DNA of 64,000 nucleotides from Lagopus muta (GCF_023343835.1 NC_064433.1:69400032-69464031), one strand, 5' to 3'; shown: positions 39,730-51,117, counted from the first letter of the stretch. Made by a program: numbers and translations. The notes: generated by a model not told the origin, from the sequence alone.

Positions 39730-40221
39730 TGTCATGGTTTTATGATTTTTGGTCATCAGTATTCCACACCATAACATCATGTAATGCACTGGGGGTGGGG
39801 TTTGATATCTGCCGAATGTTCGTCCGTCGGAGAAGAACTACTTTTCCCCAGGAGACTTTGCGGTCAGCAAGGGGATATAACTCCAAGCAAGGTCACCTGA
39901 TCCTTCTTCTTCGCCTGCTCTTCGCTGTCTGCGCTTCGCTATCTGCGCTTCGCCGTCTGTACTTCAGTCACTCAACTGGACTGCACTTCTCACCCCAGCA
40001 TTGTGGTGAGGTCTATACAATTCAAACAGACTCTCTCTCTCTCTCATTGTATTTTACTAATACTATATTTAGTAAAATCATTTGTTCCACCTCAGATCAG
40101 TGCTGTTGTTTTCAAGTATTTTGGGGTCCCCTGCTTCCCCTTTCCCAGAGGCGCAGATCCGCAGATCCCTCCGCCCTGCTGGTCACGGAACTGGGCCGGA
40201 CCAGCCCATAAACCGTTGACA
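39730..40221 (+). repeat. 5' LTR of the chimeric insertion
   Basis: 492-bp LTR with the canonical short inverted ends TGTCA...TGACA. A TATA-like GATATAA lies at 39,874-39,880, a CTGCGCTTCGC-type short tandem repeat at about 39,909-39,963, a CT dinucleotide run at 40,031-40,045, and a variant polyadenylation signal AGTAAA at 40,071-40,076. The R/U5 boundary cannot be fixed by eye. The first 93 bp recur inverted at the far end of the insertion. Confidence 0.88.
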
Positions 40222-40225
40222 TCTT

Positions 40226-40243
40226 TGGTGGAGAATGCGGGCA
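40226..40243 (+). other. primer-binding site, tRNA-Ala-like
   Basis: TGGTGGAGAATGCGGGCA, complementary to a tRNA 3' end reading TGCCCGCATTCTCCACCA, which fits the acceptor and T-arm side of vertebrate alanine tRNAs as remembered. Four bases (TCTT) separate it from the LTR end. Sequence recognisable as retroviral stops exactly at its 18th base. Confidence 0.75.
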
Positions 40244-40455
40244 CCTCTTAACGGTTTCACACCCTCTTGAACTCTCTCTTCAAAGTTCTTTTCAACTTTC
40301 CCTTACGGTACTTGTTGGCTATCGGTCTCGTGCTGGTATTTAGCCTTAGATGGAGTTTACCACCCGCTTTGGGCTGCATTCCCAAGCAACCCGACTCCGA
40401 GAAGCCCCGGGCCCGGCGCGCCGGGGGGCCGCTACCGGCCTCACACCGTCCGCGG
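40244..40455 (-). rRNA. 28S rRNA fragment, antisense to the LTR (not a functional rRNA gene)
   Basis: Read on the minus strand this is the 5' region (domain I) of the large-subunit rRNA. It includes the very conserved stretches GTTGCTTGGGAATGCAGCCC, GGTAAACTCCATCTAAGGC, AAATACC and ACCGTAAGGGAAAGTTG, in native order, ending at the GTGAAACCGTTAAGAGG segment. Compared from memory with vertebrate 28S it differs at only a handful of bases (for example CACACCC for CACGCCC and TTGGCT for TTGACT). It covers only about 212 bases, is embedded between retroviral sequences, and is a retro-copied piece rather than an rDNA unit. Confidence 0.93.
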
Positions 40456-40548
40456 CGAACATTCGGCAGATATCAAACCCCACCCCCAGTGCATTACATG
40501 ATGTTATGGTGTGGAATACTGATGACCAAAAATCATAAAACCATGACA
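40456..40548 (-). repeat. inverted 93-bp copy of LTR start (U3)
   Basis: Exact reverse complement of 39,730-39,822. Similarity ends abruptly: the left copy continues TCCGTCGG, whereas here the neighbouring bases (CCGCGG) belong to the 28S rRNA. Terminates in CCATGACA next to the right target duplication. Confidence 0.95.
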
Positions 40549-40553
40549 CCATT

Positions 40554-42000
40554 TGAAAATTGTAAAGTCTTATTCAAAGTGCTAAATGCCAATTTTTTTT
40601 TTTATTATTTATTTATTTTAATACAAGTGATTACTATTGACTCCTTCTCATTTTTCATTGCCAGATCACAGATTACGATTTGCAGATGTCTTAAAAACTT
40701 ATGGCTGTAAATTCATTCTGTTCTCACTGTGCCTAAATATATGAAGTATATATGAAGTACTCAGTAATACTAACAGCTGTAAAACAAATCAAACCCAAAC
40801 ATAAAAAAAAAAAAAAGAAAAACACAGCTTCAAGATGTCTCTCTTTTATCAAACCACTTATCTTCCTTCCAACCCCATGTTTTTTAACTCATCAAAGTTG
40901 ATGATTAGTTGATAATGTCATTAGAGAGCTCACTTTCACACAGGGTAGAGTAACACAGGGGATGTGACACCTATATCAATTAGATAATTGGAGCACATGG
41001 CAAAATGAAAATACCATAGTATATTGCTTTTAGATGCAAGATGCCTCATAAGCTTGAGCACTGCACATCTGCAGTACAATTTGTCTAGGATCCTGAATAA
41101 TCCACCCATGGATAAATCAAAAACAGATTGACTGTACACCATTGCAAAGATTATATATGATACTGATGGTTATTGAGAACCTTGAAGAACTCCAGAAGAA
41201 ACCTTATCTCCAAACTCCTCAAATTCCTGAATTTTTCACCAATTCTCTCAGTTCAATTTGCTATTAACCCTAACAATAAGGGATGATAAGCAAGGTACCG
41301 ATGACCATGCAGAAATTTAGTATCAAGGCTTAGACATATGCATAAACACCTTGCTAAGATAGTATCATTGCTTTTGCAGAACAAAGCCAAATGAGGACAA
41401 AAATAAGTCTTCATTTGTAAAAAAAAAAAATAAAATAACTAGTTTTTTTTTTTAAAGCTTATCTTCCCTTAAGCTATTTATTTTTGCTGTATCAGCTTTG
41501 CAAGACATTTTCCTCAGTAGTGACTTAAAATCTCAAATCAAGTGCTTAGATATCCTGAAAGCTCAGTAATTCACTTCCCTTAGGTATTAACGCTTCCAAC
41601 AGAATATTTTATAATATATTAAAAGTAAAAATACAGTATCTTATGTAAAAATACCATTATGTCCCCTTTGATTTTTGCAAATAATACTGAAGTTCAGAGA
41701 TGAATCAGAAACAATTATATAACTGCTTATTTTGTTTAACTTGTCTTCATCTTGCCTTTACCTCATTGCCCTGAAGTAAGTGATATTTTAAGTTCATAAA
41801 TTGATGAGATAAAATAACCTTTGACTTTCAATACATTTCAAAACCTGCAGGGATTTTTGCTGTTGTGGTCAATAATACACTAACATGCCAAAGTTGAATG
41901 CAACCTGTAACAAAATCAGATTTGTTTTAAAAGCCCCAGAGGAAGACAAAACTACAGATTTTCAGGAGTAGCCCAAAACTCTGTCTAGCAGTGCGGATAT
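40554..42000. other. intergenic, no gene seen
   Basis: AT-rich, with A-runs near 40,803 and 41,420. It lies between the two related LTR copies but carries no primer site next to either and no gag, pol or env similarity, so it does not look like a proviral interior. Confidence 0.55.
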
Positions 42001-42323
42001 TGCATAATTGATGGATATCAAGATGTTACAATCACAAAATAAACAAGAGAGTTAGGCAAAGTAGACAACGATAACAAGAGAAAATAAATGGAAGGCTTAC
42101 CCTTATGCTAGGCTCACCAGAAAACACCAGAAGGAGGGATCTCCAGACAAGATTTTCCCCACTGGTAGCCAGCTCTTAAATAGGTCTAGGAGGGCTGGAG
42201 CCTGGCTCCACCCCTTCCGGCAGCACAGGTGAATTGCCTTCACCTGTGCTCCTCTGGCTGACTCATGGCTCACCTCAGGTGATTAATCAGAGGTTCAGGC
42301 CGTGACTCAGCAGTTCCCATACA
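42001..42323 (-). mobile_element. solo LTR, copy B
   Basis: Same LTR family and orientation as 39,163-39,530, roughly 85-90% identical by eye. On the minus strand it starts TGTATGGGAACTGCTGAG and ends in GCA beside 42,001, with TATA-like CTATTTAAGA (42,174-42,183). The 11-bp-stem hairpin is kept intact at 42,233-42,259. It lacks the 43-bp end duplication of copy A. No clear target duplication is visible, as expected of an older insertion. Confidence 0.8.
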
Positions 42324-45300
42324 GCATGGTAAGTACCATTTTCTGTCTTACACTTCCTCTTACTACAGACTCTTCCATTATCTTGGGATAAACACACATA
42401 CCTAAGTTAAGCAAGACAAAAGACAACACTTTGTGGATGCTGATATTGTTTTCAGGCACATTACCTCTACGTTGGAACAAGGGGAGACAAAGAAGAGCAA
42501 GTTTTTAAAACAGACAAGCAAGTTTGGTTTCTCTGTGAAAAAAATTCTATGGAAAATAGCCGAAGAACCACAAATTCCATTCTGCCCAAATTAGGTGGAG
42601 TATGACACTTCTCACTGTATCAAATTCCATACCTGCTATGAAAGAAGTTATGAAAGGAAGTAACAGAGAGACTAGGGACAGAGTTCAATTTTGAGATGAA
42701 GACACGTGATGTAGGTGACTACTTGCAGATGACTACGTATACCTTCTGTGTATATGTTTGCATTAGAGCAAATGGAGATACAGTTAGTATTATTACAGTA
42801 GCATCTAGAAAGCTTGTGGGCTGATCATACAATGTCTAATTTAAAGCAACCCAATGCTTCAATGAGAATTTAGAGCTGTCATGATATTATGCACCTATAG
42901 CACACACAGAGTCTCAGACTTAACTGAGAGATTTAGAGCAACAAGAGAGATTCCAGACATTAAGGAAATATCCTTCTTTGTCGACTTAGGTGATTAGCAC
43001 CACTTACTTCCGCAGAACTGCTCATCTCCACACAAATTAGGTTTCACACCAGGTGAAACCCCTGGCCTATAGCATGGGATGGAGCAGGGGAACCCTCATC
43101 TTGCTATGCAAAGCAGGATATAATAACTAGCAGAGGCCCCCCATGTGAACTAGGTTTGAAGAATAGGGAAATGCAGTGTATTAGAGCTGGACCTCTCTGA
43201 TCAGTGAGTTTGCATCCCCTTAAAATGTACTTATCTTTGAGGAGGCCTATTAGGTTAAGGTCAAAATCATACATCTCCAAACTTTCATTGACACCAGCCT
43301 ATGCAAGCAATACAGAAACAATGTAATTGGCCCGTTGTGAGTTTGGTTTCACCAGGAATCTTGCTAGGGAAATATATTTGTGTAGAGAGGAGCAAAGATG
43401 CAGAAGAGGAAAGAGCTTAAGAAGAAAAGACGCATGTCAGATTGTTTGGTGACTGTGTTAAAGATTTAGAGTTCTGGGAAATAAAGAACAAGATATAAAC
43501 TCTGACAAATGCATGTTTGTTTGGGGTGTGACATTGGAACGAATCCCCTCAGGTTCCCATTTGCTAAAATATCTCTAAGAACTCTATGAAAGGCATCGAT
43601 GATTTATGGTAGTACAAAAACCACAAGGACATAAATTAACAGTGCTATCATTAGTAGGGTAATGATGAAGAAGGAAGATTTACGTAACACACAAAAAGTC
43701 ATGCACCAGCAACAATTTTGACTTAGGTGTTTTATGAAGTCAGCCTTACAGACTGCTGCATTCACAGGAAGCTAGGAAAACATTAAGGACAAGCAGGGCT
43801 CAGCACAGAACTACCTATGTCACATAAATTGAGAGATCACGGTAGATATTAATGGGGAAATCTACTGACAAAAAGAATCATCACCATTCTTCTGCCTCAG
43901 AGTTTTGTGCTTCTACTCAAATGTGCACACAGAGTCCTGGATGCAAGGCCACAAATAATGGAAAGAAAAAGAGCATTCAACAACTTGCACTGAACTAATT
44001 GCAGAACACCTCGGGCTTCTGGAAGTTTGGCAATGCATGACAGCTAAGATATTTATATGTAGTGAGAAGCCTGGTCTTCTTTTAGCATGTTTTTTACCTA
44101 AGTGAGTATACAAAGTCTGATTTTCTTGAACGGTAAACTTGCTCCTTTTTTTAGAAAAAATATATACATACTACTCAGAAATCTTGTGCGTAAGAATTAG
44201 AACTTAACAAAAAAAAATTATGAACTAATGATTCATAAATAAATGTGCATCTGCCTTGCTGTCCAGCAGGTGATGTCACCAGCTATCCAGAGCACTTCAT
44301 GCAGAGTGTCTTGAGATTTTTGGCTTAGAACTGGCAACAAATGCTATTAAGCAAATGGGGTTTGCACCTGATTTCTTCCCCCACCCCCAATATTCTTTCA
44401 GTCAATAACAGATGGAAATTTATTTTTCTAACAATTACTATAGGCTTAGAATAGGCCTAGAATAACAACTCTTATTTCCAAATGAGAAGATGGAAAGCAG
44501 CAAAAACAACTTAAAAAAAAATAAAAAAAATCCCACACAAGCATTCTAGCCATCTGGACACTGAAATGCAGCAATAATGTTTCTCTACAGATAGGCTCTT
44601 ATAACATGCGTACTCACCGTCCCACTGTGGATAGAATTAGGCTCTGTATTTCTATAAACTGCCGTATGCAGATAATAACATATCATGTTATCATAAAGAA
44701 ACAGGTTTCTATAAATATAGAAAATGTTAATAAACCTGATGGTTTCCTAAAAATTCATGGAAGCCCAGCCAAAAATATGGCATCTGTTTGTAAAATGAAA
44801 AAAAACTTATATGTGAAAAATAGCTCAAGTAATTAGTATTTTTTAAATTAAGATCATTACTGTTACAGAGATCTGCAAAGTCGGTACAAACTAATCTTTC
44901 GTTTGAAGTCTGGTAGAGCAGAATTTGCATGACAGTCAGAGAATGACAAAAATTGACAGTCTTGACCTATTTTGCAGCTGAGATTGAAATGAAGAGTGCT
45001 TTAAGCACTCTTAGAGTGCTGAGATACATCACTATGACAAAATATTTCAGTGCTTTGTATTGTTTCACCTCAATACTGGTATGTTCGTAAATATTAATTA
45101 GGACTAATGACCCCACTTTGAAGTAATTACTATTACAATGATAATAAAGTAGAGTTCTGTTAACAGAATAATCTTGAAAATGGCATGAAAGAAATCTCTT
45201 TGAGAACAGGGATAGCATTTCCACAAGCATTTTTATAACTGAGTTAGCAGAGGCCAACCGCTCCCCCCAGTAACAGAGGGAAGAGCGCAGAGAAATCTTC

Positions 45301-45337
45301 CTCCCTTTCCCTTTCCCTATCTGTATCCCTTTCCTTG
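42324..45337. other. intergenic, no gene seen
   Basis: Non-coding, AT-rich. Contains small perfect palindromes at 43,040-43,060 (8-bp arms) and 44,992-45,012 (10-bp arms). Confidence 0.55.
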
Positions 45338-45481
45338 CCTTCCCCCTTCCCCTTCTCTTCCCTTCCCTTCCCCCTCCCCTTCCCCTTTCCCTTTCCTTCC
45401 CTCCTTTTCCTTTTTCCTTTTTTCTTTCTTTTTTCCTTCCTTTTTCCTCTTCTTTCCTCTCCTTTCTTTTTTCCTTTCCTT
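45338..45481. repeat. 144-bp pure polypyrimidine tract
   Basis: Uninterrupted C and T on the plus strand, mostly CCCTTTCC and CTTTT blocks, set in a wider pyrimidine-rich region of about 45,296-45,516. The tract grades from C-rich at the left to T-rich at the right. Such tracts can form intramolecular triplexes. Open frames through it (poly Pro/Phe/Leu one way, poly Lys/Glu/Gly the other) are compositional artefacts. Confidence 0.95.
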
Positions 45482-45516
45482 ATTTCTTTTTCCTTTTTCT
45501 TTTCTGCCCTTTTCTC

Positions 45517-48500
45517 CTAATTTCAAATTGTTAAACATACACAAAAAATGAACAGAAACATGTAATTTCATTTTTTAACCAAAAAAAAAAATAAAAAAAT
45601 CGTAACAGGAATATCTTGGGGAATGAACTATTCCTAATTACACTGCTCCTATAATATAATGACATTCCTTAAGATGTTGCAGAGCTCTGCATCCTTGGGG
45701 AAATGGGTGTTAAGCCTTCCAGAGGTGCTGTGATAAACATGCCTTACATTCAGACTTCCAAAAATACATATAATGTGCTAACTAGCCTACAGAGTAGGCT
45801 AGTCTTTGGCACTTGGTAGCAGTGGGAATGAACACATCAGATATAGTTTCTAGCAAAGAATATTCTACATTGAAACTACAGAAACAGCAGTTGTGCTCTC
45901 CCTCCAAAAGCACTGTGAGAAAGGTGAGTTCTCATACATTCTCAAAGGTCTTCCTCACTAAGGAGAGCTGTGTTTGGCACATTGGTTTTAGAAGAACTGC
46001 AAAAAATTGTTTTGTTACCACTCGCTAGTGGTAACTTCGGGTAAATTAAAAGGGAGATGACTAATAACTGTAGTCAGCACACCTTATGAACCATTGGAAG
46101 AAATTTTGCAGTTTCTTAGCTATAGTAATGAAGAAAGTTTGGATATTCTTGTGGAAGTGCAGTTTATTTTTAATCTTTTTGTAAGAATTACATTTTATTC
46201 TCATTTTTTACATCAACTTTCACATTTCTAAATAAATCAATATTTTAAAACGCAGCTTCTCACATGACCCTTGCCTTCCCAGTTATGTTTTTAGTTTTTC
46301 AGGAGTAGTACAAACTGCATTTCATTTCTACTTTCTCTCTGAAGACCAAGAGACAACAAGGTATTCTGAGAGGCTAATTATGAGATCAGTGGTGACACTT
46401 CAGCAAACCCAATTCATTGCTACAAGATATTTCTTTAATTTCCTCTTTACTATTTTGGACCAGAAATAACGTCATGAAAGCCAAGTCTTTTCGTAGATAG
46501 CTTAATGGAGGTACCTGAAGGTTTAATGGATAAACACTGCAAAATGGAGACAATGACAAGAAGAAATCACTGCAATTCTGGATCAACACTGAGCTTGTTA
46601 CCTGCCAACAGAACAGTAAGTTACAACACCTGTATAATTACACAGCATTAGATACTTTCTGATCATCAAGTCTTTTACATAGTATAGAATAACACGTACA
46701 TTTCCAATTAAAATAGTTGTTAGAGATAAATCAGAAACCTTCTGGATAACAATGCCCAACCATACAAGCATGAAAAACAGAACCAGTAAATGCCTAGCAT
46801 CCTACTAAGTGACCCCAGAAAACTTCCTATTGAAGGAACATTTTATAAATGGACCTTTTCTTAAGCACTAGGGGTGCTTGAACTACAGTGAATGCGAGTT
46901 GACAGACAAAGCAATCTAAAAAGCTACAATTCTGGAATAATAAAATGTGTAAACAGTGGATAAAGCCTATAATTTAATAAAAATGTATTTAAAAGTATGT
47001 TTTCTTTCTTTCCCGTTGGTTACTTTTTAGAATCATATCTATATTTGATGTTTGGGGTTTTTATCAGCAAACTACACCTGAACCCCCTCATCTTCTATAA
47101 AAACAGAGGACCTGTCAAAGCCTCAGACCATACTCAGACTTGGCATAGTGGATGATGCAATCATGTGGGCAGTGACCTTTTCAGTTTAAATAGAGTGTCT
47201 TTCAAGGGCAATGCTGGATTTGTCTTTCAGTTCCTCTTCACGTGCTCTCTGCCCCCTACTGAGAAAGAATTATAATCTTTATTTTCAGCTTTCAGGCCCA
47301 AGACAGAGTTGGACATAAAGCCCTGCCTGCGGACGACTTTTGTCTTGTCTCATAAGGTTATTTCTCATTATTTTTGCTGCTAGAACAAGATGTTATTTAA
47401 CATTTTCTATCATGGGACTTGAATTACACCTGTTTCTCCTGAAACTTGGCTCATATTTTCACAGTGCTCTGGAGTAGCTGCAGTCTCGAGTCTTGGCTCA
47501 ATCTGGCTGAACAAAGATTTCAGCTAAAAGTGTTGGAGTGAATCAGTATTTCTACAGCATATTTGCAGTCAGTGTTTTAATTGGATCCATTCTGAATGTT
47601 TCACAAACAAATTCTCAGGGGAAATTTTCCCAGATCACTGTATCTGCTCCCCTGTACTTTTTGATGAGTTTTTTCATACATTTAATGGGTCAGAATTTCT
47701 CCTGTGCCAAAATCTGCTAAGGGCAGACTATGGTTCCCTGAGCCCTCAGTGTACACACGAATCATGGGATTGCTAGCGCTTGTGCCAGCTGGCAGAGGGA
47801 ACCAGTGGGCCAGCTGGCAGCTAAGGCTAGCTGGAGGGCAGGCACACCCAAACAGCCCTCCTCTCACTTTCTGCTCACTGGAGGACCAGTGCCAGGGAGC
47901 AGTCAGATGCAATCTCTGTCTGAACGTGCTGTGCTGCCTCTGAGGGGATATTGTGGAGGTAGACTCTGATCTTGAACTGTTACAATAAGGAAAGGAAAGG
48001 GTGTTGAAGCTTTTCTAGTGCAATATTCTGTATTTAAAAAGAACTGTGTGGACTGTATGGGTTTTAAACATCAGTGTTCCCACGGGAATTTACGTGAAAA
48101 TTCAGCTCGCTGAACAAGCAGAACAGTATTTTCATTTACTGTATTTGGGTTTCCCACGGTGGAAACTAATCAGCCATTACAAAAGCACAGGAGTGATCTG
48201 TGGCTTACATCCAACCAGGATGGTTCAGATATCTTTCACTGTATGGGTAGGAATCTCTGGACAATTGTTCAAACCAATACACAGCTCTGCATTTCCATGA
48301 AAACCAAGGAGGCTAAATTTCCTGCATGAAGGATTGCAAGGTCTCTAAGGCATTTACTTTTTTACCCAAAAGCATATTATTTTTTGTACCCAATCTACTC
48401 ATACCAAATTGTGACAAGACTGTTGTACTTTGCTGTAAGAGTAAAGAAGCTGTGATCAAACCCAACCAGTTTACTGAGCTTTCTCCTTTCCTTCATGAGA

Positions 48501-51117
48501 AAAGCAGATAAAGGAAAAGATACTGCCAATATGAGTAGTTTGGTTTTTTTTTTTATTATTTTTATTTTTTAAATTTATTTAAAGAGGATTAAGTACTTAA
48601 GCTTTTAGTTTTTACTTTTACTTAAAAGCTTTAGTAAATTCTATCCGCAGGTCTAACTCTACCTACAGCAGTAATTTTAGCAGACATTTTTGTCTGGGCA
48701 TAAGTGACAACGATTACATAGCTCATTTCAGTTCAGTCTCCCGAAGTAAGACTCTGAGCCTCTTAAACACCCACACCTTTTACCAGGACTACTGAATTTA
48801 AGACTGCTCATGTGTCAGCACTGCAGATTCAAGACTTTAATATACTGCTATTGCATGCAGTGAAATTGCATTATGCACCCAGCGGCAGCATTGCAAGACT
48901 TGGTACAGAAAAGCACTCTGGGAAGAAAATGGTATATAAAATTTATGTACCGTAACACATGCGTTACATAAAGCAGAGATGATTAAATTTATACTGAAAG
49001 TTATTTAGAAATAGGTAACTTTTTAATGTTATGTAATTGTCTATCAGACTGCTCTACAAAGTGAGTATATAAGCCAGATAAAATGCATTCATAAATGAAT
49101 GTGTAAAAGCTGACTAGAGACATTAAATCACTTGTTTGGGACCAGGCCACTATATCTGTAAGTGTTCAAGATACTGGAAATTGGGAGACTTACACAAAAC
49201 TATTCCTGAAAATTTTATCTAAATGACTGGTTTGCAGGAACACAAAAATACATTTTTACACAATTAGGCAAAAAATATCAGCCCTTCATTTCCCAGGTTA
49301 CTTTATCTCCAATTTAAGCTCCAGTCTTTTAGACATACAAGTTCAGTAAGGCTAACTTCAACCTGTTGCATAACTTATTTATTAGAAAATGGCATCTTAT
49401 ATAGTATCATATTAGCTGCATTAAAATTCTGCTCTGAAGAGTACGCATGGCAGACAATATTCCTATTGTGAGTACTGTTATGTGCATTTGTTATGCAGGC
49501 ATGTGTACTTCCTCTGTTTGGATTCCATTATGCTGGGTGCTGCACAAAGCTAAGAAAAAATAGAGTCTATCCTAAAAGCTTTATTATCAGAACTGATAAT
49601 GCTTTAATATATTTAAGAGGCATCATGAACATCACTGAGAAACTGCACGTGTAAATAAGGCATGCAGGTCCCTCTCTCAGAGAACACAAAGCATAGCATT
49701 TGGACAGCATGCTGTAAGAAAATTGACAGGAAAAACAAAAAGAAGTAGGAAGACACATGGGAATTGTACTTGGAAATGCACTGATTTGTATTAAAAAAAT
49801 GCTACATTTATGTAGCATTTCCCATGTATTTCTTAATGACTACATTATTTCTGAAACAGAAGTAGATATATTGTGGTGTAAGTTTGTTCAAGATTTGCAT
49901 ATGCATTTTTCTTCCGACGGTCGTATCTGTCACAGAAGTTGTTTTGCTCTGCGGACAGGTTGGCCTGAAGCTGTGCCTGTGTATCCTTCACAGTACTTTG
50001 AGATGGCTTGAAGTACACTTTAAGGATAATGCAGAACAAGACTTCCAGAAATTATACAAAATGTAACTGGAAAATATTTGGTATTAACCTGTAATTAAAA
50101 TTTCTAGTGATGAACCTCTGGTGATCTTTCTCAGTAGCCTGTAATAGTACTTAAATATACTTAACAACTTTTGTTATTTCTTCTGCTGTCCATTGCTACA
50201 AATAAAGCCTAATACTCATCCCTCAGCAGGATGTACAGGAGGTTTTTCATTTTCCTAACAACATATTGAAGAACTAATCATCCTTTATTCCCCAGCTCTT
50301 CAAATTTCTGCATCAAACAAACAATTATTTTCACTTTGCTTCACTGGTTATCTTTCCTGCACTTTTATAATTTTGTTATGACTCTGTGGGTATCTTGCAT
50401 CCATCTGAAAGCTTAGTGTCCAAATCTGGATGAATCTGGATGACCTAAGAGCTCGTATTAATTTGACTCTACTCAACAGTAAACTTCTAGTCCTTAAACA
50501 TCTCAGCTCCCAGCATCTGAAGAGGTAAAGCAGTGTTTGAACTAAATGGTTGTTCCTGCCAGATGCAAATGAGTTTTTCCCACATTTCAGAGAGATGGGG
50601 TGGAAAGCAAACAGGAAGCACTAGCATCTAGACAGTATTTAAAAATGATAGAGAAAAAGCACACCAAAGAGGAACTCGAAAGAGCTTGCCTGCAGAAGGA
50701 AGCACCTTTTGTGTTTTCGGGGCTAAGCAAGCCAAACAAACAACATGAAGATCAGGGGAAAAAAAAAAACAAAACAAAAACCAAAAAACCTCCACACTTA
50801 TAGTAGCAAGTCCAGGAACAAAGATCTGAAAATCATAAAAATCAGATGATGGGGTCACAGAGTTTGTTAGTAAGGGCTTTGCATATTTTTCTTTTTTTTT
50901 TCTTTTCTTTTCTTTTTTTTCTTGCAAGTAGAAGGAAACTGCTGTTATTTTTGAAATTCCTTTTAAAGACTCTATCTTCTGACTGTCTTTGCAGCTGTGA
51001 TGGGGCAAACCAGAGTGCACCCAAACTCTGGGGAAGGATGTCCTTAAACTACTAGGAACCTGCAGGTGTGACATTTAACACAAATAATAAGGATAGTTTA
51101 GGGATATCAGAGCCATG
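45517..51117. other. intergenic, no gene seen
   Basis: Mostly AT-rich DNA without recognised repeats. Two copies of the palindrome GCCAGCTGGC lie at 47,784 and 47,809. A T-rich run at about 48,544-48,585 and poly-T/TC at 50,889-50,930 are low complexity. Short frames have no domain. Confidence 0.55.

Larger units (their letters stand above)
39730..40548 (+). mobile_element. chimeric LTR / antisense 28S rRNA insertion with inverted U3 ends
   Basis: Single 819-bp insertion flanked by the 5-bp direct repeat CCATT (39,725-39,729 and 40,549-40,553). In order it holds a whole LTR (39,730-40,221), a 4-base spacer, an 18-nt primer-binding site (40,226-40,243), about 212 bp antisense to 28S rRNA (40,244-40,455), and the reverse complement of the first 93 bp of the LTR (40,456-40,548). 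The two 93-bp ends are identical, so the unit begins TGTCATGG and ends CCATGACA. It has no gag, pol or env. Open frames across it, up to 203 codons, are non-genic readings of LTR and rRNA. The structure suggests aberrant retroviral reverse transcription followed by normal integrase-mediated insertion. Confidence 0.9.

Noticed and set aside
39600-40211. 203-codon plus-strand open frame
   Set aside because: It runs through flank and LTR sequence of the chimeric insertion; the part from 39,730 is recoverable, inverted, at the other end, so it is repeat DNA and not a gene.
40346-40552. Minus-strand frame sharing peptide sequence with the frame at 39,730
   Set aside because: The shared peptide comes from the 93-bp inverted LTR copy; the rest is 28S rRNA read as protein.
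39163-42323. Two similar LTRs as the ends of one provirus
   Set aside because: They diverge by perhaps 10-15%, lack a shared target duplication, and the interior has no primer site, polypurine tract or retroviral genes; copy A has its own likely CAAG duplication. Two solo LTRs fit better.
45317-45571. Lys/Glu/Gly-rich and Pro/Phe-rich open frames
   Set aside because: Products of the polypyrimidine tract on either strand.
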